In this document: positions 23,256 through 31,494 of the stretch, in pieces
Numbering within the stretch: position 1 is the first letter of the stretch
How the letters are laid out: every line of letters starts with the position of its first letter
From: Clostridium rhizosphaerae
GTDB taxonomy: Bacteria; Bacillota; Clostridia; Clostridiales; Clostridiaceae
Direction of reading: 5' to 3'
Assembly: GCF_016765585.1 (NCBI RefSeq)
Contig: NZ_JAESWC010000024.1
Location: 1-35,399 of the forward strand
DNA: 35,399 nt
Notes under the pieces: model-generated
What the model saw: only the letters and a program-made list of their open reading frames with translations
What the model was told of the DNA's origin: nothing
The model's database searches: none
Translations under genes and position numbers: made by a program

Positions 23256-23780
23256 TTATTTACGGAGGTCAATCCAATAGTGTTGGTGTACTGCACCTTC
23301 ATATATTTTTTCGCTTGTTAAAATACCGCTACAGCTTAATGCTGTTTTAGCTGAAGCGATATTATCTTTACCACATGCAATCATTACTTTCGGGATTTTC
23401 ATGTCTCGTGCAACATCTAAAACTAGCAAAAGCTGTTGTTTGCCGTAGCCTTTTTTTCTTTCCGATGGACGTATTCCATAAGCTATATGCGCACCATTTT
23501 CTAAATCAGGTGTTAAAAGATGGTGAAGCTTTACACTACCTATAATTTTATTGTCTTCTTTACGTATAGAAAAAAATGTACTTGTGTGAACGTTATTTCT
23601 TAGTTTATCTTTTTCAATGGAAAGGACAAGGTTAAGCCATTCATCAAAATTATCATGATAAGCCAGGCCACAACTTCCATTGACCTGCGTTTCTCCAAAG
23701 TCAAAGTATTCCTGCCTATATTCCCAAATTTCCCTTTCTAAAACCTTTGAAGGTCTGATTAAAAACAAATTGTTCATCAT
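23256..23780 (-). CDS. GNAT acetyltransferase (COG3981-like)
   Basis: The 174-aa protein is a GNAT of the predicted-acetyltransferase type: LIRPSKVLEREIWEYRQEYF, GSCGLAYHDNFDEWLNLVL, the central KIIGSVKLHHLLTPDLENGA, and the acetyl-CoA loop IRPSERKKGYGKQQLLLVLD. The substrate is unknown. AGGAG precedes the ATG. The stop codon overlaps a GATTATGCTTAT word that recurs near the ends of other cassette genes. It is the only gene between sites 10 and 11. Confidence 0.9.
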   Translation of the reverse strand: MMNNLFLIRPSKVLEREIWEYRQEYFDFGETQVNGSCGLAYHDNFDEWLNLVLSIEKDKLRNNVHTSTFFSIRKEDNKIIGSVKLHHLLTPDLENGAHIAYGIRPSERKKGYGKQQLLLVLDVARDMKIPKVMIACGKDNIASAKTALSCSGILTSEKIYEGAVHQHYWIDLRK

Positions 23781-23887
23781 GTTTTGCGCTCCTAGTATAA
23801 ATTTTCTACTTAGCTTCTTTCTACAATTGCGTCTCTAAAAAAGTAACATAAAACTTTTAGACTGCCACTCTGTTAATCTAAAATTGC

Positions 23888-24001
23888 ATCTAACGTTTCG
23901 AATTTCCGACGCCGAGAAGCTTAGAAAGCTCTTTTCTTAGCTTCGCAGGTGTGGCTTGGCTGTCTTTTCAAGCCAAGGTGTACGGAAATTTTTTGTTATA
24001 C
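23888..24001 (-). repeat. attC-like site 11 (both end boxes present, type example)
   Basis: ATCTAACG pairs with GTTATAC. P1 is ATTTCCG/CGGAAAT. P2 is GAAGCTTAGAAA/TTTCTTAGCTTC with one T-T mismatch. P3 is GGCTTGGCT/AAGCCAAG. The tail TTTAGCCTCTACACTTTGCG follows. Confidence 0.85.
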
Positions 24002-24217
24002 GCTGCTTTAGCCTCTACACTTTGCGCTGAATCTATTCAAAAATTCAAATTTACTTCACATAATAAGAGGATTGTGTACTTAGTTTATCGAAAATTATGC
24101 TTATTAAGTTCATGCCAAAACAATCATTAAATAATAGCCTCAGTGGGAATGTTTATAGTTAGGCAAGCCGCAACCTGCCCCATTGTCAAGGTGATCATCT
24201 GTAAATGCATAGACTTA
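24002..24217. other. Tail of site 11 and unassigned sequence
   Basis: After the tail of site 11, bases 24130-24200 contain a more GC-balanced stretch (around GGCAAGCCGCAACCTGCCCC) that looks foreign to its surroundings. I found no frame that resembles a known protein in it. Confidence 0.35.
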
Positions 24218-24703
24218 CTACAAAAAATATACATAATCTATATGTTCACCAACAAAATCAGCAATATTCTGCTCCTTCCTTTTCTTGTATATTTTGAATC
24301 CAATACTCTCATACATTCTTTGAGCAGAGATTAGGTCATCATTCGTGGTTACAACGATTTTTTTTACATCATTTTGGATGATTCTATTGACCGCTTCTTG
24401 AAGCTGTATTTTACCATAACCATTGCTTTTGTATTTTGACGCAATGCAGTTATGGCCAATTTCCGCATACTCAGGAATGTTTCTCGGATCCCATACAACA
24501 AATCCGATGGCTTCATCGTTTAGGGTTGTGATAAACCCACATTTATCAGCAATATGCAAATTGTCAAAGAAAAAGTTATCACAATCTCGCCAATTAGAAT
24601 ACCATCTTTGTTCATATCTGCAATCAAATGAATACGCATCTTTCAATAATTCAAAGAGTATTCCCCGATTAAAGTCTCTCACTTTTTTAAATTTAAAACT
24701 CAT
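24218..24703 (-). CDS. GNAT acetyltransferase
   Basis: The 161-aa protein has the GNAT plan: FELLKDAYSFDCRYEQRW in the first helices, FITTLNDEAIGFVVWDPR as central hairpin, IASKYKSNGYGKIQLQEAVN as acetyl-CoA loop, and TTNDDLISAQRMYESIGFKI as the last strand-helix pair. The substrate is unknown. GGAG lies eleven bases before the ATG. It is the only gene between sites 11 and 12. Confidence 0.9.
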   Translation of the reverse strand: MSFKFKKVRDFNRGILFELLKDAYSFDCRYEQRWYSNWRDCDNFFFDNLHIADKCGFITTLNDEAIGFVVWDPRNIPEYAEIGHNCIASKYKSNGYGKIQLQEAVNRIIQNDVKKIVVTTNDDLISAQRMYESIGFKIYKKRKEQNIADFVGEHIDYVYFL

Positions 24704-24828
24704 GTATTAATTAACTCCATTTCTTGTCTTAATATGAATTTTATTCGCTTCACATTAGCCTACAATTCTGCATCGATAAATTTAAATCTAAAAAACTCCT
24801 ACTAATTGCTTTATATCAGCATAGTTGC

Positions 24829-24940
24829 GTATAACGCTTCTAATTTTCGATGCCGAGAAGCCTAGAAAGCTTTTTTCTTAGCTTCGCAGGTATGGCTTGG
24901 CTGTCTTTTCAAGCCAAGCCGAGCGGTAATATTTCTTCTA
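24829..24940 (-). repeat. attC-like site 12 (right box degraded)
   Basis: The left box is GTATAACG. P2 is GAAGCCTAGAAA/TTTCTTAGCTTC and P3 is GGCTTGGCT/AAGCCAAGCC. The right outer arm reads GAGCGGTAATATTTCTTCTA, so the GTTAT box is gone. Its left flank (24762-24828) is nearly the same as that of site 9. Confidence 0.75.
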
Positions 24941-25036
24941 CCAATATTCCTTTCCTTCTAATCTGTAAAATTTGAAAAAAGCGAATCTATCCTACCTGAA
25001 GAATTAATCATTTTAAACCATGTGATTCCTAAAAAG

Positions 25037-25441
25037 TTATCTCTTTTTATCTACCAACCACTCTTTTGCTTTCTCATAATCGTTAATGAAAGCATACACA
25101 AAAGAGATACCTAATATTTCCATTGAAGATTTCATTAGTTTTTGAGAAGTACGATTAAGTCCAACAAAGACCACCTTTTGTACTGAGTTTTCTGCTTTTT
25201 TTAGTTCAGTAACAATAATATTAACTAGGTTTTCTTCCACTAACGTTTCATTTAGATGGATTGCAATTAGGCCTGGAGAGGATGGCTTTCTGATAGTTAC
25301 CATATCTCTCAAGAATTTATCTATTACAACATCTGTGTATATGTTCAATCCATCTAATTCTTCACCCCATATCTCACTACCTGAAAATGGCAGTTTAAAC
25401 GAATTTCTAATTATTAAATTTTCTTTTAGGATTTTTTTCAT
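25037..25441 (-). CDS. Hypothetical protein, possibly STAS-like
   Basis: The 134-aa protein alternates strands and helices: GLIAIHLNETLVEENLVNII, then VQKVVFVGLNRTSQKLMKSS, ending FINDYEKAKEWLV. The pattern of a central VVFVGL strand and a C-terminal FxNDYxxAxxWL resembles SpoIIAA/STAS-like domains, but I would not rely on it. The ATG at 25441 has GGAGG just upstream and is preferred to an in-frame TTG at 25453. It is the only gene between sites 12 and 13. Confidence 0.6.
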   Translation of the reverse strand: MKKILKENLIIRNSFKLPFSGSEIWGEELDGLNIYTDVVIDKFLRDMVTIRKPSSPGLIAIHLNETLVEENLVNIIVTELKKAENSVQKVVFVGLNRTSQKLMKSSMEILGISFVYAFINDYEKAKEWLVDKKR

Positions 25442-25547
25442 TTCCCCCTCCAATAATACACGTTATTTTATAATTATAATTCTATATCATATAAACGTAG
25501 TAAAAAACTTTAGGCGTAAATATAAACTTTATTAGATTTAAAATATC

Positions 25548-25741
25548 ATATAACGTTTCGTGTTGCCGACGTTCCTGAACCAGACCTCAGAAGAATCCCC
25601 CTTGGCTGCACTTGCGCCGGTGAAGGCATGTGCCTTAGAGTCTCACCTTTTTAACCTATATATAGATTATAAACCATAAATTTACACATATCTATATTAA
25701 AAAATCAACCTACCAAGGCGGACGGCAAAATTTTGTTAGTT
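25548..25741 (-). repeat. attC-like site 13 (long form, both end boxes present)
   Basis: ATATAACG and GTTAGTT are the end boxes. P1 is TTGCCG/CGGCAA. P2 is GTTCCTGAACC...GGTGAAGGCATG. P3 pairs GTGCCTTAG with CAAGGC across an AT-rich loop of about 70 bases. The tail GATGTTTTAGGTCATTTAC matches sites 4, 15 and 19. Confidence 0.8.
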
Positions 25742-25940
25742 GATGTTTTAGGTCATTTACTATCTATATGCATAGGACTATCCCCAAGATTTTTTTATAT
25801 TGTTTACAATAAAAATCGTCTTAGATTCAAAGAAGTTGCGATTAAATAAAATCTTAGATTATTCTAAAGTGAATATTTAAATATAATAAGGATATACTTT
25901 ACAACATTATTAATGAAGTATTTAAAAGGAGGAATTCAAT
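25742..25940. other. Tail of site 13 and leader of the Nth-like gene
   Basis: The first 80 bases are the site tail, including TTGTTTACAATAAAAATC, also found after site 4. The rest is the AT-rich upstream region of the plus-strand gene. I see no other feature. Confidence 0.45.
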
Positions 25941-26738
25941 ATGCCTGAAAACAACCTGTCGTTAAACAACCATATTGATAAAAAAAAGAATTCCTTTGAA
26001 TTAATTAGAGAAGATATTTTATCATATTATAATATCCTTAGTAATGAACATAGCATAACAAAGGGAACATTTTTGGAAGAACACGCAAAGAAATTCATAC
26101 TAGAAAATCCTAACGCCTTTTTATTTGCCTTAATAGCGGAACAATCCGTTAAAACAGAAGTTGCTTGGAGCTTACCGTATAATTTAAAAGAAAGATTAGG
26201 TCATTTTGATATATTTAAAATTGCTGATTATAGCGAGGAAGAATTTGAAGTGTTTTTTAAGACAAAACCTGCATTACACAGATATCCAGGTACAATATCG
26301 AAATATATTTTATCAGCATGTAAAACCCTTATCGAAAAGTATAGCGGCTCAGCAAATAATATTTGGAAATATCCCTCTACTGCCAATGAAATAATAGCTA
26401 GATTATATGAATTCAAAGGCATTAGTCAAAAAAAAGCTACATTAGGCGCAATGTTATTAATAAGAGATTTCATGATAGAGGTTGAAGATAAAAATAATGT
26501 AGACATAGCCTTTGATGTTCATGTTAAAAGGGTTTTTTTACGTTCTGGACTTGTTAATAAAGATGATTTAAATGAGTTAGTAAATATAGGTAGAATTTTA
26601 AACCCTGAATATCCAGGTGTTTTAACTTCACCCTTTTGGAATATTGGCCGTAATTGGTGTAGACCGACCAATCCCAACTGTTCTGAATGTCCTATAAGAA
26701 GAGGATGCCTAAAAAAAATAAATTCTTTTACTAAATAA
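25941..26738 (+). CDS. Endonuclease III-like DNA glycosylase
   Basis: The 265-aa protein belongs to the HhH-GPD superfamily of base-excision repair glycosylases. The helix-hairpin-helix region is LYEFKGISQKKATLGAMLL, with a lysine where endonuclease III has its catalytic Lys; FDVHVKRVF carries the catalytic Asp; and the C-terminus has WCRPTNPNCSECPIRRGC, the Cx6Cx2Cx5C loop for a [4Fe-4S] cluster. It is clearly diverged from housekeeping Nth (FKGISQKKA instead of LPGVGRKTA) and has about 45 extra residues at the N-terminus. AGGAGG precedes the ATG. It lies between sites 13 and 14 but on the strand opposite to the other cassette genes. Confidence 0.85.
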   Translation: MPENNLSLNNHIDKKKNSFELIREDILSYYNILSNEHSITKGTFLEEHAKKFILENPNAFLFALIAEQSVKTEVAWSLPYNLKERLGHFDIFKIADYSEEEFEVFFKTKPALHRYPGTISKYILSACKTLIEKYSGSANNIWKYPSTANEIIARLYEFKGISQKKATLGAMLLIRDFMIEVEDKNNVDIAFDVHVKRVFLRSGLVNKDDLNELVNIGRILNPEYPGVLTSPFWNIGRNWCRPTNPNCSECPIRRGCLKKINSFTK

Positions 26739-26787
26739 AGGAAGACAATGCTGTATCTACAAAACCTTTTAATGGACACTAAGGAGA

Positions 26788-26818
26788 GCCCGGAACGAAC
26801 GGGAAGATATTGTTAGCT
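26788..26818 (-). repeat. attC-like site 14 (right-half remnant)
   Basis: CGGAACGAACGGGAAGATAT followed by TGTTAGCT matches the right outer arm and GTTA box of other sites. The left half and both hairpins are missing. Confidence 0.5.
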
Positions 26819-26932
26819 GAAGGTCATCACACTATACTTGAAATTTGTACTATCCAAAAACCACTTCCGGTTCAGATTATTTAAAGAATACGAACTAAGG
26901 ATTATGCTCATAAAATCCCGATAAATGGGAAT

Positions 26933-27457
26933 TTATCTCTGCATCTGTTCTATGATAAGTCTTGTATTTTCGTCAATAGGCTTGGTACCATCTATTCGGA
27001 TAATTTGGCAACTTAAAGATTGTACCCATTCTTCAACGTAATACTCTGTTCTGGAACCTACCATATCAAAAAACGCTTCTTCACGTTCGTGCAAATCTCC
27101 ACCGGGTAACATTCTATTACCAAATTTCTGAAAAGAACGTTTTCTCACTCGATTTAATCGAATGTCTTTCGTAACATCTATCAGTACTGCATATTGATAG
27201 AACGGCAGAATTTCTTTTCCACAATCCCCTTTCACGGCGGCATAAACAAAGTTTTCATGTACTCTGACCTCGGTCATAAGAAGTTTTGCAGCTTCTTCGC
27301 GTGATCTTGGGGAAGCGAAAATATAATTCGAATCTATTTTGGGGAAAAATAGATTTTCATTATCAATAAAATGAAATCTAAGTTTCTCTGAAAGTGCTTT
27401 ACCTAACGTACTTTTTCCACTACCATTTAAACCACATACAATAATTCCAATTCCCAT
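26933..27457 (-). CDS. P-loop kinase-like NTPase
   Basis: The 174-aa protein is an adenylate/shikimate-kinase-like P-loop protein. Walker A is CGLNGSGKSTLGKALSEKL at the N-terminus, FHFIDNENLFFP follows as the strand with an acidic end, YAVLIDVTKDIRLNRVRKRS is the Walker B and LID region, and it ends in IIRIDGTKPIDENT. The substrate is not evident; small-molecule or nucleotide phosphorylation is the usual role. GGAGG precedes the ATG at 27457 by seven bases. It lies between sites 14 and 15 with the broken methyltransferase upstream. Confidence 0.88.
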   Translation of the reverse strand: MGIGIIVCGLNGSGKSTLGKALSEKLRFHFIDNENLFFPKIDSNYIFASPRSREEAAKLLMTEVRVHENFVYAAVKGDCGKEILPFYQYAVLIDVTKDIRLNRVRKRSFQKFGNRMLPGGDLHEREEAFFDMVGSRTEYYVEEWVQSLSCQIIRIDGTKPIDENTRLIIEQMQR

Positions 27458-27556
27458 AAATATTCCTCCATCAAGTTCCAATTGGTCTGCCAGTCGGATT
27501 ATTCGAAGATTGCGTCATAATCCAAGTACAGATTTTGCTTATACTATTCGAAGCTT

Positions 27557-28290
27557 CTACTTTGTAAAAACACCACAAATAGTTTCGCCTGAATCTGAAA
27601 ATTCCTTCCCCGCAATATCCCCATAAAATTCAAATGTATTGAAACCTGCGATTTGAATTTCTGATAATAGTGCATCCTTTGTAAAAAAATGATCCCATAT
27701 ATTATAGCAATTTACAGTTTCTTCGGTTAGCACAATAGACTGCCTTAATTCTGTACTATCTTCATCATCATATTGATAAACAGAGTCTAAGCAGACATGT
27801 GGCTTTTCACTAAAAAACCCACCCTTTTCATAGTATTTCCATGAACGATTTTCACCTTTCCTCATAGGAGGCGTAAATACATCAAAAATAAATTTACCGT
27901 TAGGCTTTAATGCTTGATATACTTTTCTCAATAAAATAAGCCTATCCGTAATTGATAACGCTGCATAATCACAATATATCAATGTTATTACATCGAACTG
28001 TTCTATATAATCAATTGTCAAGTTGTTTTGGTAATGGTACTCGATATTGCTTTTATTAAGTAATGTTTGTTCCTTTGCATACAAAATGGAGCGTTTAGAA
28101 AAATCCACTCCTGTAACAGAATATCCAGCACTATTAAATCGCTCTGCATATAATCCAGGGCCGCAGCCCAATTGGGATTTAGATGAGCTGCTAACATACC
28201 TTTAGAGATATGTTCATCATCCCAAAATTTATTTGTGCTTGGATCATATAATTTAGGTTTGGTTGTATATTTTTTAAATTCATTAAACAT
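27557..28290 (-). pseudogene. SAM-dependent methyltransferase, broken by internal deletion and frameshift
   Basis: A good ribosome binding site (AAGGAG, eight bases from the ATG at 28290) starts MFNEFKKYTTKPKLYDPSTN ... MLAAHLNPN, the usual N-terminus of this family. The rest (LGCGPGLYAERFNSAGYSVT onwards) continues in another frame. In complete relatives about 25-30 residues separate HLNPN from the LLDLGCGPG motif I strand; here the two are nearly joined, around 28168-28182. Both a deletion and a frame change have occurred, so no intact protein is expected. Downstream motifs, including VITLIYCDYAALS and KPNGKFIFDVF, are intact, so the damage looks recent. Confidence 0.85.
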
Positions 28291-28527
28291 AATCGCATCT
28301 CCTTAGACATATTCATTTACTTTATATGGCAAATTAAAAACTGTTTTCATCTCGTACATATTGAATAACAATATATATCATGTAGTACACATATCTTCTG
28401 CTCCTAAGGACAATAGCTTTTCTTTATCTACAACTTACCACTATTACCACTTAGTGTAAATAGCCATTTCTGATTATTAAAAATTCAACAAAACTATTGA
28501 ATTATCGCTCTTTTTCTCTAAAATTTC
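28291..28527. other. Leader of the broken methyltransferase gene
   Basis: No ORF or hairpin is seen. The last 50 bases before site 15 (ACTATTGAATTATCGCTCTT) resemble those before site 5 (ACTATTAATCTATCGCTCTG). Confidence 0.45.
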
Positions 28528-28641
28528 ATCTAACGTCTCGTGTTCAAGACGCCGAGAAGCTTAGAAAACTCTTTTCTTAGCTTCGCAGGTATAGCTTGGC
28601 TGTTTTTTCAAACCGAGCTGAACAGAAATTTTTTGTTATAT
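28528..28641 (-). repeat. attC-like site 15 (both end boxes present)
   Basis: ATCTAACG pairs with GTTATAT. P1 pairs are weak here (GTTCAAG against GAACAGAAAT). P2 is GAAGCTTAGAAAA/TTTCTTAGCTTC and P3 is AGCTTGGCT against AACCGAGCT. The tail GATGTTTTAAATCCTTCAC follows. Confidence 0.8.
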
Positions 28642-28773
28642 GATGTTTTAAATCCTTCACTATCTTTATACGTGAATCTTTCCTTTTTAACATTCCTTCC
28701 CATTCGTTCCAAATTTCATGCCTAAAACCAATTACAATGCTATCAAAATTTTTTTAAAATTATAAAACAGGTC

Positions 28774-28808
28774 TTGCATAATTATAAAATATAATGCATA
28801 ATTATGCT
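28774..28808 (+). promoter_or_regulatory. Promoter with tandem ArgR-box-like operators
   Basis: TGCATAATTATAAA (28775-28788) and TGCATAATTATGCT (28795-28808) are spaced 20 bases centre to centre, as in tandem ArgR boxes. They overlap -35 TTGCAT and -10 CATAAT (17-base spacer). Repression by ArgR is inferred from the box sequence. Confidence 0.6.
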
Positions 28809-28833
28809 ATAGTAGAAATTCAGGAGGAAAGAA

Positions 28834-29994
28834 ATGAAGAATAGAATCAAAGCAGAAATTACAAATGTTATGGAAGAACTAGTAGGAATAAGTAAATATC
28901 TTTATGAAAACCCAGAACTAGGTCATAAAGAGTTTAAGGCAGAGGCATATCTAACAGCTTTCCTTAAAGCAAAGGGTTTTGATGTAGAACATTCGATATG
29001 CAATATGCCAACAGCATTTAAAGCTACTTATGATAGTAAAAAGGTGGGACCAAAGATTGCTTTTCTTTGTGAATATGATGCTTTGCCTGGCATAGGTCAT
29101 GGATGTGGCCATAATTTAATAGCAGCTATGGGAATAGGCGGAGCTTTAGGTCTCAAATCAGTAATAGATGAAGTAGGTGGAAGCATTGCAGTATTCGGTA
29201 CGCCTGCAGAAGAAACCAGCGGCGGAAAAGTCACTTTGTCTGAGAAAGGTGCCTTTGAGGGTGTTACTGTAGCTATGATTGCGCACCCATCCGCTGTTAC
29301 TAAAGAGAGTGGAAATACTCTGGCTCTAAATGCTTATCAATTCGAGTTTTTTGGAAAAACAGCTCATGCTGCCGGATGCCCTGAAAAAGGCATAAATTCA
29401 CTTGATGCTGTTATAAGTACTTTCAATAACGTAAATACACTCAGACAATATATCGGCAGAGATGTTAGAATTCACGGAATTATTAGCGAAGGCGGAAAGG
29501 CTCCAAACGTAATACCTGATTATGCAGTAGCAAAATTTTATGTAAGAGCAGCTACAAAGAAGGAATTGGAGGAAATTTCTGAAAAAGTCTTGAATTGTGC
29601 CAAGTCTGCTTCTCTTTCAACTGGAGCTGAACTTAAAATCTCTAATTTTGAATTGTCTAACGCTGATCTAAGAACAAACAAAGTATTATCTGAGGCCTTT
29701 AATAATAATATTTTACTTCTTGGTGAAACAGAAATAGAAAAGGCTGATGCACCATCGGGCTCATCAGATATGGGAAATGTAAGTTATGTGGTTCCATCAA
29801 TCCACCCTATGATAGGTATGGGAAATAAGGAATTGGCAGGTCATACCGTTGAATTTGCAGCATGCACACAGACAGAAAAAGGCAAGGAAGCTCTCTATAA
29901 AGGTGCAAGTGCTTTGGCATTAACAGGCTATGACGTACTAACTTCACCAGAGCTGGTTCAAAAAATTCTAGAGGAATTCAATAAAATACAATAA
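28834..29994 (+). CDS. M20-family amidohydrolase
   Basis: The 386-aa protein is a metal-dependent amidohydrolase of the M20 family (aminoacylase, AbgB and ACY1L2-like group). ENPELGHKEFKAEAYLT is the usual N-terminal motif, CEYDALPGIGHGCGHNL carries the metal-binding His-Gly-Cys-Gly-His, GTPAEETSGGK holds the catalytic Glu pair, and FFGKTAHAAGCPEKGINSLD begins the dimerisation domain. ADAPSGSSDMGNVSYVVPSI is the C-terminal active-site segment. It should release amino acids or similar groups from N-acyl or peptide-like substrates. AGGAGG precedes the ATG. With the lipoprotein gene downstream it suggests uptake and cleavage of an amidated amino acid. Confidence 0.92.
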   Translation: MKNRIKAEITNVMEELVGISKYLYENPELGHKEFKAEAYLTAFLKAKGFDVEHSICNMPTAFKATYDSKKVGPKIAFLCEYDALPGIGHGCGHNLIAAMGIGGALGLKSVIDEVGGSIAVFGTPAEETSGGKVTLSEKGAFEGVTVAMIAHPSAVTKESGNTLALNAYQFEFFGKTAHAAGCPEKGINSLDAVISTFNNVNTLRQYIGRDVRIHGIISEGGKAPNVIPDYAVAKFYVRAATKKELEEISEKVLNCAKSASLSTGAELKISNFELSNADLRTNKVLSEAFNNNILLLGETEIEKADAPSGSSDMGNVSYVVPSIHPMIGMGNKELAGHTVEFAACTQTEKGKEALYKGASALALTGYDVLTSPELVQKILEEFNKIQ

Positions 29995-29997
29995 TGC

Positions 29998-30045
29998 TTG
30001 TATAGATGCATAATTATGCACAAAGTTATTAAAGGAGGATTTATT
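29998..30045 (+). promoter_or_regulatory. ArgR-box-like palindrome and RBS between the two genes
   Basis: TGCATAATTATGCA at 30007-30020 is a perfect 14-base palindrome, matching the two boxes before the operon. AAAGGAGG at 30031-30038 is the ribosome binding site that fixes the lipoprotein start at 30046. Confidence 0.6.
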
Positions 30046-30888
30046 ATGTTTAATAAAAAGTTTAAAAAATTATTATCAGTTTTAATATTAGTACTTATTA
30101 TAATGCTTCCAGGATGCGCTAAAAAAGTTGATACTTCTATAAAAGTTAAGGCCCAGCCTGAAACTCAATTAACAGAAGTAGACAAAATTAAAAAGGCAGG
30201 TAAAATCGTTCTTGGAACTAGTGCTGACTGGCCTCCATCAGAGTTTCATAAAGAAATAAATGGAAAGGACACTATAATAGGTTCTGATATTTCAATTGCA
30301 CAAGAAATAGCAAAAGATCTTGGAGTTGAATTAGAAATTAAAGACATGAAATTTGATGGTTTATTACCTGCATTACAATCAGGAAACATAGATTTTGTAC
30401 TTTCTGGTATGGCTCCAACAGAGGAGAGAAAGCAAAACGTAGATTTCTCAAAAATTTATAATAAAGGTGATCAAGGTATAATAATTAAAACCGGTGATAA
30501 AAACAAGTTTAAGACTCTTAATGATCTTAAAGCGCAAAAAATAGGTGTTCAGAAGGGATCTATACAAGTTAAAATGGCTCAAAAGCAAATAGCAGAACCT
30601 AATTTAAAGGAATTAGGAAGCGTATCAGACCTTGTTCTTTCTTTAAAAACTAACAAAGTTGATGCAGTACTTTGTGGTATTGAAGTTGCTAAGGCATATG
30701 CCAGCAAAAATCCTGACATTACTGTTATGGATGTAAAACTTCAGTCTGACGTAGAAGGTACCGCAGTAGCATTGAAAAAAGGAAGCCCAGTTCTATTAGA
30801 TGCTATAAATAAAACCATAGACAGACTTTTAGCTTCAAAAGAAATAGATAAATTTATATCAGATGCTCAAACATTAGCTGAGCAATAA
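30046..30888 (+). CDS. Amino-acid-type substrate-binding lipoprotein
   Basis: The 280-aa protein has a lipoprotein signal (LLSVLILVLIIMLPGC, lipobox L-P-G-C near residue 24) and a family 3 solute-binding domain: KIVLGTSADWPPSEFH, IGSDISIAQEIAKDLGVELE, LLPALQSGNIDFVLSGMAPT and EERKQNVDFSKIY. It would be anchored outside the membrane and deliver a polar amino acid or similar ligand to an ABC importer, but no permease or ATPase gene is next to it. The ATG at 30046 is preferred over 29998 because of the strong AAAGGAGG. It is expressed with the amidohydrolase under a predicted ArgR promoter. Confidence 0.92.
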   Translation: MFNKKFKKLLSVLILVLIIMLPGCAKKVDTSIKVKAQPETQLTEVDKIKKAGKIVLGTSADWPPSEFHKEINGKDTIIGSDISIAQEIAKDLGVELEIKDMKFDGLLPALQSGNIDFVLSGMAPTEERKQNVDFSKIYNKGDQGIIIKTGDKNKFKTLNDLKAQKIGVQKGSIQVKMAQKQIAEPNLKELGSVSDLVLSLKTNKVDAVLCGIEVAKAYASKNPDITVMDVKLQSDVEGTAVALKKGSPVLLDAINKTIDRLLASKEIDKFISDAQTLAEQ

Positions 30889-30909
30889 TAATTTCTTATA
30901 TTCAAAAGG

Positions 30910-30945
30910 ACTAAACTGCTGTGTCAGCGGTTTAGTTCTTTTTTT
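30910..30945 (+). terminator. Strong intrinsic terminator
   Basis: ACTAAACTGCTG pairs with CAGCGGTTTAGT over 12 positions with one G-T pair and a 3-base loop, followed by TTCTTTTTTT. It ends the amidohydrolase/lipoprotein operon. Confidence 0.92.
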
Positions 30946-31056
30946 ACTAATTCTCTGAATAGAATTGCTTAAACTATTAGTGTTCTTTTGCATCCAATGT
31001 TTTATTATTCTAAAATAGCAGTGATGAGATACTTGTCCCTTGCTCTCTACTTGCAA

Positions 31057-31359
31057 TTATCTGTCTTTAGTTTCAATAAGATATTTATCAATCTCATCAA
31101 CAAGTGGATCAATAAGAGAGGATAATTCTTCATTCTCATCCATACTCTTAGTAATATTTTCGAAGATAAATTGCTCTTTTAGTGGTCGTATCTTTGGATT
31201 AAGTTCGCTTCTACTGTAAAGTTCACCTAAACGGGATACTCTCCCTTCATAGCTATGTTGATACTCTTTAAGATCTATATGAGCGACCTTTTCATAAACT
31301 TTATCAGAGTCTTTTTTAGATACCTCAAAGGCTAATTCATATTCGTTCAATTTCATCAT
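31057..31359 (-). CDS. Small charged protein, unknown
   Basis: The protein of about 100 aa is rich in Glu, Lys and Asp and mostly helical (KLNEYELAFEVSKKDSDKVY; SSLIDPLVDEIDKYLIETKD). No motif or membrane segment is recognised. The start could be ATG at 31359 or 31356, or a TTG at 31350 with better-spaced AAAGGA. The frame upstream of 31359 has no binding site. It lies between the plus-strand operon and site 16, on the cassette strand. Confidence 0.55.
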   Translation of the reverse strand: MMKLNEYELAFEVSKKDSDKVYEKVAHIDLKEYQHSYEGRVSRLGELYSRSELNPKIRPLKEQFIFENITKSMDENEELSSLIDPLVDEIDKYLIETKDR

Positions 31360-31494
31360 CCTTTCGGTGCAATGTATTAAGATCAAGCTTATTTTAAGCA
31401 TAGTTTATATATTTTATGCTTTTATTAAATTTGTCTAAATTCTCCATTAAATTCACCTTTTTAATTTTATTTCACCGTTTCTGATTTTTATGTC

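Noticed and set aside
24143-24334. 63-aa plus-strand ORF
   Set aside because: It overlaps the 3' end of a clear GNAT gene on the other strand and resembles no known protein, although the sequence at 24130-24200 is unusual.
26519-26779. 86-aa minus-strand ORF
   Set aside because: It is antisense to the C-terminal iron-sulfur region of the endonuclease III-like gene, without a start signal.
30874-31056. 60-aa minus-strand ORF
   Set aside because: It runs through the intrinsic terminator of the lipoprotein operon and shows no family resemblance or ribosome binding site.
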